From LH-M37 sp032251315 (GTDB lineage Bacteria; Pseudomonadota; Gammaproteobacteria; SZUA-229), in the NCBI GenBank assembly GCA_032251315.1, contig JAVVEE010000028.1, forward strand, positions 1-29,640: a DNA stretch of 29,640 nucleotides, in the 5' to 3' direction. Below, piece after piece: positions 25,237-29,640 of this stretch (positions are counted from its first letter, which is position 1; every line of letters starts with the position of its first letter). A program made the position numbers and the translations under genes. The notes under the pieces are model-generated. The model saw nothing but the letters and a program-made list of their open reading frames with translations. It was not told the DNA's origin and did not search any database.

Positions 25237-25743
25237 ATGATAACTCAAATTTTTAAAATCCTTAGAGTGCTGGCTTCCGAAGACTCACCCATGCAAATAA
25301 GCATTGCTATAGCGCTGGCCATGGTCATGGGCCTGACGCCATTATTCAGCCTGCATAATCTACTGGTGCTAATCATACTGTTGGCTTTTCGCATTAATCT
25401 GGGAGCCTTCCTGTTGGCCTGGGCCTTCTTCTCCGGCCTGGCCTATCTGCTTGACCCGCTGTTTCACAGTCTGGGTCAATTTATATTGCAACATCCAGCC
25501 ATGCAGGATACGTGGACTGAAATGTACAACTCAACTTACTGGCGGTTGGCGAATTTCAATAACACCATCGTCATGGGCAGTTTTGTCACGGCCATGCTGG
25601 CGTTTATCCCGATGCTGTTAATCCTGAATTTTTTAATCCGGCGTTACCGCAGTCATGTGCTGGTTTTTCTGAAAAAATCCAGATTGGTCACGTGGATGCA
25701 AAGCAGCAAAATGATTACCCGAATCACCTCGGCAATGGAGTAA
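25237..25743 (+). CDS. TIGR03546 family membrane protein
   Basis: A 168-residue inner membrane protein matching the uncharacterised TIGR03546 family, which is always found beside TIGR03545, as here. About three hydrophobic stretches are visible: 20-48 (IAIALAMVMGLTPLFSLHNL), 50-80 and 108-135. A basic tail follows (KKSRLVTWMQSSK). The N-terminal pattern of G, TP, a spaced R-x-N and W resembles the DUF2062 protein at 9815-10345, suggesting a distant relationship. The ATG has AGGGTGG six bases upstream. The next gene starts four bases after the stop. Confidence 0.82.
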   Translation: MITQIFKILRVLASEDSPMQISIAIALAMVMGLTPLFSLHNLLVLIILLAFRINLGAFLLAWAFFSGLAYLLDPLFHSLGQFILQHPAMQDTWTEMYNSTYWRLANFNNTIVMGSFVTAMLAFIPMLLILNFLIRRYRSHVLVFLKKSRLVTWMQSSKMITRITSAME

Positions 25744-25747
25744 GAAT

Positions 25748-27532
25748 ATGAAAAGCATACGTTGGGGCGGGTTAATGGTTGTTATCATCATGCTGCTGTC
25801 ATTTGCGGCAGCACTCCTGTTCGCAGGCAGTATTCTGAAACCATTCATGGAGTCCAGCTTGACCAGCATGAATGGCGCGAAAGTTGATATTGATAATGTC
25901 GATGTCAGTTATTCGCCGCTTACCGTTGCAATTAATAATATGCAGATTGCAGATCCGCTTCGCCCCATGGTCAATACCGCGCAGATTAAGCAGATAAAAT
26001 TCTCAATGTCGGTGGTGGAACTATTTTTTGGCAAAGCCATTATCGACGAGGCCTCAGTTAACGGTATTCAGGTAGACACGCCGCGCCGCAAATCCGGACT
26101 GATAAAAAAGACCGATAAGAAAAAAGAACCTGAAGCCGGTGAAGAAAAGCCCGGCTTTATCACCATGCCCGAAATAGCTCTGCCCAATGTGAAAGAGATA
26201 CTCGCAGTTGAACCGCTGTTGTCAGATAAGCTTATTAACGAGCTTGAAGAGGATCTGGCAAAGACAGAGTCGCAATGGCAGGAAGTTAGCGGGACTTTGC
26301 CTGATAAAGAAAAATGGCAGCAATACGAAAACCGCTATAAAGAAATCCAGCTTGCAGCTAAAGGTGACTCCGTGCAGAAACTGGCGGCGATCAAGGATGC
26401 AAAACAGCTCAGTAAAGATTTGAAAGCGGAAGCACAGTTGGTCAAACAGGCAAAGCAGCAACTCAGCACCGATCTGGATCGTCTTAACGCTGAATATAAG
26501 GCCGCCAAAGCGGCGCCCGCTGCCGACATCGCCAGACTTAAGGATAAATATAATCTGGGTAACTTGAATGCGGAAAATATTAGCCAGATGCTGTTTGGTG
26601 AGCAGATTAGCGGTTATATTGCGCTGGCTGGAAAGTGGTACGAGCGGATAGAGCCGTATCTGCCGGAAAGAGAGCAGGCCAAAGCCAGCCCGCCCAAAGT
26701 CGAGCGCCGCAAAGGCGTCGATGTTGCCTTCAGGGAATACCAGCCCCGACCGGATTTTTATGTCGGTGTCGCCGCCATCACCGCCAGCCTGCCGCGTGGC
26801 CAGTTTGAAGGCACGGCCACCGCCGTCTCCTCCAACCAGCGCATCAACAAAGAGCCGATGCGGTTAAAGCTGAGCGGCGTTGAGCTGACCAATAAAGAAA
26901 GCGAAGAAATCAGCGCCGAATTTAACTACATCGATAAAGACAGTGGCTACTCGCGCTTTAATTACGCGGTGGTGAAATCCCGAATTGATGATTTCGTTCT
27001 GTCGCGAAGCAGCCGATTACCGCTGACCATGAAGCAGGCTTTGATGGATCTCAAGCTGGACGCCAAACTCCAGCAGGGTTCGCTAAGTGGCACTGTCAAA
27101 ACACAGTTTGATCAGGTCAGTTTTGATTCTGCCGATTCGTCTTCAATGTTGGCATCATCTTTTAAAGGCGTGAACAGCTTTGATCTTAACGGCAAATTCA
27201 GCGGCTCCTTGAGCGATCTCAGTATCAATATTGATTCCAATCTGGACAACCAGCTGGGGCAGCAGCTTAAGGCCAGTCTCAATGAGAAAAAGCTGGAGTT
27301 TGAAAATGATTTAAGGACGCGCCTCGATGCAAAGCTGGAACAGCCCATGAACAAGCTGGAAGCTAAAAAAGCCAGTCTGGAATCGGTTAAAACTAGAATC
27401 GACGACAGAGAAGAGGAGTTACAGAATCGCCTGGCATTATTGCAGCAAATCATTGATGAAGAAAAAGAGCAAAAGAAAGAAGAGGCCACCGAAAAACTTA
27501 AAGACAAGCTTAGGGATAAACTTGGATTTTAA
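25748..27532 (+). CDS. TIGR03545 family protein with AsmA-like N-terminus
   Basis: A 594-residue protein of the uncharacterised TIGR03545 family. One N-terminal membrane helix (about 7-30) anchors it, with the rest in the periplasm. Residues 35-100 read like the start of AsmA/DUF748 proteins: a GAKVDIDNVDVSYSPLTVAI stretch, then ADPLRPM and FGKAIIDEASVNGIQVDTPR. A lysine- and glutamine-rich coiled coil follows (about 155-245), then a strand-rich domain (about 310-500). A second coiled coil, very rich in Lys and Glu, ends the protein (about 505-594). AsmA-like proteins carry or organise lipids between membranes; applying this to TIGR03545 is inference. GGAG precedes the ATG. It is the last gene of the operon. 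Confidence 0.85.
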   Translation: MKSIRWGGLMVVIIMLLSFAAALLFAGSILKPFMESSLTSMNGAKVDIDNVDVSYSPLTVAINNMQIADPLRPMVNTAQIKQIKFSMSVVELFFGKAIIDEASVNGIQVDTPRRKSGLIKKTDKKKEPEAGEEKPGFITMPEIALPNVKEILAVEPLLSDKLINELEEDLAKTESQWQEVSGTLPDKEKWQQYENRYKEIQLAAKGDSVQKLAAIKDAKQLSKDLKAEAQLVKQAKQQLSTDLDRLNAEYKAAKAAPAADIARLKDKYNLGNLNAENISQMLFGEQISGYIALAGKWYERIEPYLPEREQAKASPPKVERRKGVDVAFREYQPRPDFYVGVAAITASLPRGQFEGTATAVSSNQRINKEPMRLKLSGVELTNKESEEISAEFNYIDKDSGYSRFNYAVVKSRIDDFVLSRSSRLPLTMKQALMDLKLDAKLQQGSLSGTVKTQFDQVSFDSADSSSMLASSFKGVNSFDLNGKFSGSLSDLSINIDSNLDNQLGQQLKASLNEKKLEFENDLRTRLDAKLEQPMNKLEAKKASLESVKTRIDDREEELQNRLALLQQIIDEEKEQKKEEATEKLKDKLRDKLGF

Positions 27533-27585
27533 AAATAGCTGTAAAAGATAGTTGGCAGTTAACAGCTAGCATTAAAGCATGATCC

Positions 27586-27608
27586 GCATTCATCGGCGGA
27601 CTGAATGC
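27586..27608. repeat. Short inverted repeat between convergent genes
   Basis: GCATTCA (27586-27592) pairs with TGAATGC (27602-27608) around a nine-base loop, 54 bases after the TIGR03545 stop codon. TCTTGTTTCATTT follows on the plus strand, a weak T-rich tail. It may end the operon, but the stem is short for an intrinsic terminator. Confidence 0.35.
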
Positions 27609-27640
27609 TCTTGTTTCATTTAACCAGTTTAAAAATCCAG

Positions 27641-27652
27641 TCCGCGAAGAAC
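27641..27652. repeat. Fragment of the 19.3-kb dispersed repeat
   Basis: TCCGCGAAGAAC matches the inner repeat near 19350 (reverse complement) at 12 of 12 bases, followed by a diverged ACCAAATCAAAG. It lies just beyond the 3' end of the minus-strand ribonuclease gene. Twelve bases alone are weak evidence, but the location between convergent genes matches the fuller copies. Confidence 0.4.
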
Positions 27653-27658
27653 ACCAAA

Positions 27659-29062
27659 TCAAAGCCTCGTTAAATCCACAATCTGTCCTTGCCGGGCCAC
27701 GGTTACTTTGGCGTCGAGTTCGGTCTTGAGCGTTTTCGACAGCGATTCCAGTGCTTCGGTTTCGCCGTGTACCAGTACCACTGGCGGGCGATTCTCGAAG
27801 TTTGCATACCAGTTTTTCAGGTCGTCCTTATCAGCGTGTGCTGACAGCCCGCCGATAGTGTGGATTTTGGCATTGACGTTAACGGTTTCCCCCCACAGGC
27901 GAATACGCCTGGCGCCATCCACCAGTTTGCGTCCGAGTGTTCCCCGGGCCTGAAAGCCGGTGATGATAACATGACATTCGTTGCGCCAGATATTGTGCTT
28001 GAAGTGTTGTTTGATACGGCCACCGTTACACATGCCGCTGCCGGCAATAATAATGGCGCCGCCACGGATTCGATTCAATGCCATGGATTGATTGGTGGTG
28101 CGTGAATTGTGCAGGTTCGGCAGAATCGCTTGCTGTCTATTTTTTTCCCACAGTTCAGTCATTTCCTTATCAAACAGATAACTATGCCGGGAAAACACGG
28201 TGGTGGCTTCAATGGCCAGTGGGCTATCGAGGAAAACTTGCCAGCGATCAAGGCCCCACTCATCATAATACCGGGCAAACATATACAAAATTTCCTGCGT
28301 GCGTCCCACCGCAAAAGCCGGGATCAGGATATTGCCTTTACCATTGGTGGCCGAGCCGACCACCTCCTTGATTTCTTCCAGTGTTCCTTCCATGCTGCGG
28401 TGGCACCGATCGCCGTAGGTGCTCTCCATCACTACCAGATCAGCCTGTTGGATCACAGTCGGATCATTCAGTATCGGCATGCCCGCTCGCCCCAGATCAC
28501 CGGTAAAGACCAGCTTGCGTTCGATACCGTTGTCATTCAGCCAGACCTCAACAATCGACGAGCCAAGAATATGTCCGGCATCGTTCAGGCAGATCGTTAC
28601 ATTGGGCAGGATGCGGCGTTGTTGCTGGTAATCCAGCTTACGGAACTGCCTCATTGTGCGCTTTACATCATCTTCAGTGTAAAGCGGCTCCAGCTCTTTC
28701 AGGCCCTTGCGCTCACGTTTCCTGTTTTCCCATTCAGTCTCCTTCTGATTCAGGAAAGCGGCGTCCTTTAGCATGATACGACACAGATCGTGGCTGGCGT
28801 TATGGGTATAAATAGGCCCGGTGAAACCGCCGTTGACCAGCATCGGCAGGCGCCCCGAGTGATCGATGTGCGCATGACTGAGCACAACCGCATCAATGCT
28901 TTTGGGGTCGAAAGGAAAGGGGTCACGATTGCGGTCTTCGTCAGTGCGTTTGCCCTGAATAAGGCCGCAATCGAGTAGAATGCGGTTTTCGCCAATCTGG
29001 ATCAGATGACAGGAGCCGGTGACTTCGCGAGCGGCGCCTAAAAACTCAATCTGCATGGTCAT
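27659..29062 (-). CDS. Metallo-beta-lactamase/beta-CASP RNA-processing exonuclease
   Basis: A 467-residue MBL-fold protein of the beta-CASP group (COG1236, relatives of CPSF73/Ysh1 and archaeal aCPSF). Zinc ligands are visible in HAHIDH (63-68), H164 in NDAGHILGSS and D189 in FTGDLGR. The beta-CASP part carries motif A (ESTYGDR), the GSGMCNGGRI loop (341-350) and motif C H409 in GGLSAHAD. A final VLVHGETEA supplies another histidine (H432). Members cleave or trim RNA; there is no KH domain, so it is not the archaeal type. I chose ATG at 29062 because GAGGAG lies seven bases upstream; a TTG at 29077 would precede that site. It stands alone, with a TATAAT promoter close upstream. Confidence 0.9.
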   Translation of the reverse strand: MTMQIEFLGAAREVTGSCHLIQIGENRILLDCGLIQGKRTDEDRNRDPFPFDPKSIDAVVLSHAHIDHSGRLPMLVNGGFTGPIYTHNASHDLCRIMLKDAAFLNQKETEWENRKRERKGLKELEPLYTEDDVKRTMRQFRKLDYQQQRRILPNVTICLNDAGHILGSSIVEVWLNDNGIERKLVFTGDLGRAGMPILNDPTVIQQADLVVMESTYGDRCHRSMEGTLEEIKEVVGSATNGKGNILIPAFAVGRTQEILYMFARYYDEWGLDRWQVFLDSPLAIEATTVFSRHSYLFDKEMTELWEKNRQQAILPNLHNSRTTNQSMALNRIRGGAIIIAGSGMCNGGRIKQHFKHNIWRNECHVIITGFQARGTLGRKLVDGARRIRLWGETVNVNAKIHTIGGLSAHADKDDLKNWYANFENRPPVVLVHGETEALESLSKTLKTELDAKVTVARQGQIVDLTRL

Positions 29063-29091
29063 GGTTAATCTCCTCAATATCGGTTACTGCC

Positions 29092-29097
29092 ATTATA
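29092..29097 (-). promoter_or_regulatory. Consensus -10 box for the beta-CASP ribonuclease
   Basis: TATAAT on the minus strand, about 30 bases before the ATG at 29062, leaves a short leader with GAGGAG. The -35 position falls in CGCTAA (29115-29120), a poor match that is part of the large inverted repeat just upstream. Confidence 0.5.
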
Positions 29098-29110
29098 GAA
29101 GGCCAATCAA

Positions 29111-29152
29111 TTATTTAGCGAGCATTTATCGTGGCTAAATGCGCTAATTAAT
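29111..29152. repeat. Long imperfect inverted repeat in the promoter region
   Basis: The left arm TTATTTAGCGAGCATTTA (29111-29128) pairs with the right arm TAAATGCGCTAATTAA (29136-29151) with one mismatch and a two-base bulge, around a seven-base loop. It covers the expected -35 position of the ribonuclease promoter, so it may be an operator. Confidence 0.5.
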
Positions 29153-29234
29153 GTGCGCTTAACCATTTGAGACAGAAAAATGAAAATTTATATTAAAAAA
29201 ACCGTCTTAGCTGTAGCCGATAGAGAATTTTTTC

Positions 29235-29242
29235 TATAGAAT
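29235..29242 (+). promoter_or_regulatory. Probable -10 region of the tRNA operon
   Basis: TATAGAAT lies 17 bases before tRNA-Val and is followed by a CTCGCC stretch, the G+C-rich discriminator seen in stable-RNA promoters under stringent control. No good -35 is visible. Confidence 0.4.
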
Positions 29243-29258
29243 CTCGCCTTCTCTGCAA

Positions 29259-29334
29259 GGGTGATTAGCTCAGCTGGTAGAGCGTCGCCCTTACAAGGCG
29301 AATGTCGGGGGTTCGATCCCCTCATCACCCACCA
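29259..29334 (+). tRNA. tRNA-Val (anticodon TAC)
   Basis: The acceptor stem GGGTGAT pairs with ATCACCC, and ACCA is encoded at the 3' end. The D arm contains AGCTCAGCTGGTAGAGC. The anticodon stem TCGCC/GGCGA encloses the loop CTTACAA, with anticodon TAC at 29292-29294 (reads GTA and GTG valine codons). The T arm has GGTTCGATCC. All parts of the cloverleaf are present in 76 bases. Confidence 0.97.
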
Positions 29335-29339
29335 GATAC

Positions 29340-29416
29340 GGACCGGTAGTTCAGCTGGTTAGAATGCCGGCCTGTCACGCCGGAGGTCGCGAGTTCGAGT
29401 CTCGTCCGGTCCGCCA
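29340..29416 (+). tRNA. tRNA-Asp (anticodon GTC)
   Basis: GGACCGG pairs with CCGGTCC, followed by G and an encoded CCA. The anticodon stem CCGGC/GCCGG holds the loop CTGTCAC with anticodon GTC. The T arm has AGTTCGAGT. It lies five bases after tRNA-Val and is surely on the same transcript; 77 bases. Confidence 0.97.
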
Positions 29417-29423
29417 TATAATT

Positions 29424-29458
29424 AAAAAAGGTCACCTGTTTTCAGGTGGCCTTTTTTA
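29424..29458 (+). terminator. Intrinsic terminator after the tRNA pair
   Basis: GGTCACCTG (29430-29438) pairs with CAGGTGGCC (29443-29451), with a single G-U wobble, around a TTTT loop. A run of A precedes the stem and six Ts follow, so the same hairpin can work in both directions. It is the clearest terminator in the window. Confidence 0.88.
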
Positions 29459-29640
29459 TTTGTCTTGAAGTTGGGTAAGTAAAGTCAAAGGTGTCTTTCC
29501 CGAACCCGTTTTTTCAAGCGTGTCGGCGCATATATCAGTGTCCATGACACCAGACTGTTCCATATTTCTGAACCAACCCTGAATTTTATGCAGGTTATTT
29601 GGTAATTGTTTTTATACTAATTACAAAAAAATCCCACCAC

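Noticed and set aside
29456..29563. A 35-codon minus-strand frame ending in the tRNA terminator
   Set aside because: It is short, has no ribosome site or recognisable sequence, and is closed upstream by an in-frame stop. It could be a relic near a tRNA integration site, but nothing supports that.
29259..29640. Possible integration site of a mobile element at the tRNA genes
   Set aside because: No integrase and no repeat of the tRNA 3' end is seen in the remaining bases; the window ends too soon to judge.

Overview
The window looks like a chromosomal segment of a gammaproteobacterium outside the enterics. The reasons are gene content and order: DUF2062-nudJ-mnmA-hflD, the divergent comEC-exbB-exbD-msbA-lpxK-ycaR lipid A cluster, a fused RlmKL methyltransferase, an Rsd/AlgQ anti-sigma factor and a TIGR03546/TIGR03545 pair. 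Most of it is housekeeping or envelope chromosome. I see no prophage, insertion sequence, CRISPR array or integrase.

Layout. 300-866: an FMN reductase-like flavoprotein. 1214-2839: a large FAD-dependent dehydrogenase. 2852-3083: a nested inverted-repeat element between convergent genes. 3093-6267 (minus): a MacAB-type system, with adaptor, ATPase and permease as three overlapping genes. 6556-7548: an RssA-like patatin phospholipase. 7587-10345 (minus): hflD, mnmA, nudJ and a DUF2062 membrane protein, read from a good sigma70-type promoter at 10375-10403. 10483-12816: comEC. 12931-16948: exbB, exbD, msbA, lpxK and a 59-codon Trm112-family gene (ycaR), tightly packed. 16969-19203: rlmL. 19226-19406: a second nested inverted repeat. 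19422-19907 (minus): rsd/algQ with a structured leader. 20213-27532: an apparent five-gene operon made of a TolC-like outer membrane protein, an RND pump, an unknown 124-residue protein, TIGR03546 and TIGR03545. 27659-29062 (minus): a metallo-beta-lactamase/beta-CASP ribonuclease. 29259-29416: tRNA-Val(TAC) and tRNA-Asp(GTC), then a strong intrinsic terminator.

How the genes fit together. The centre is envelope biogenesis: MsbA flips the lipid A core, LpxK phosphorylates lipid A precursor, and ExbB/ExbD couple proton flow to a periplasmic partner. On one side are RNA-modifying enzymes (MnmA, RlmKL). On the other is the 20213-27532 operon, the most interesting part. It has an outer membrane channel and an RND permease but no adjacent periplasmic adaptor, and it ends in two poorly characterised membrane proteins. 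One resembles DUF2062; the other begins like AsmA/DUF748 proteins. I read it as a candidate envelope transport system, as inference only.

The other unusual layer is non-coding. Families of dispersed repeats are arranged as inverted repeats nested inside inverted repeats, and they sit between convergent genes.
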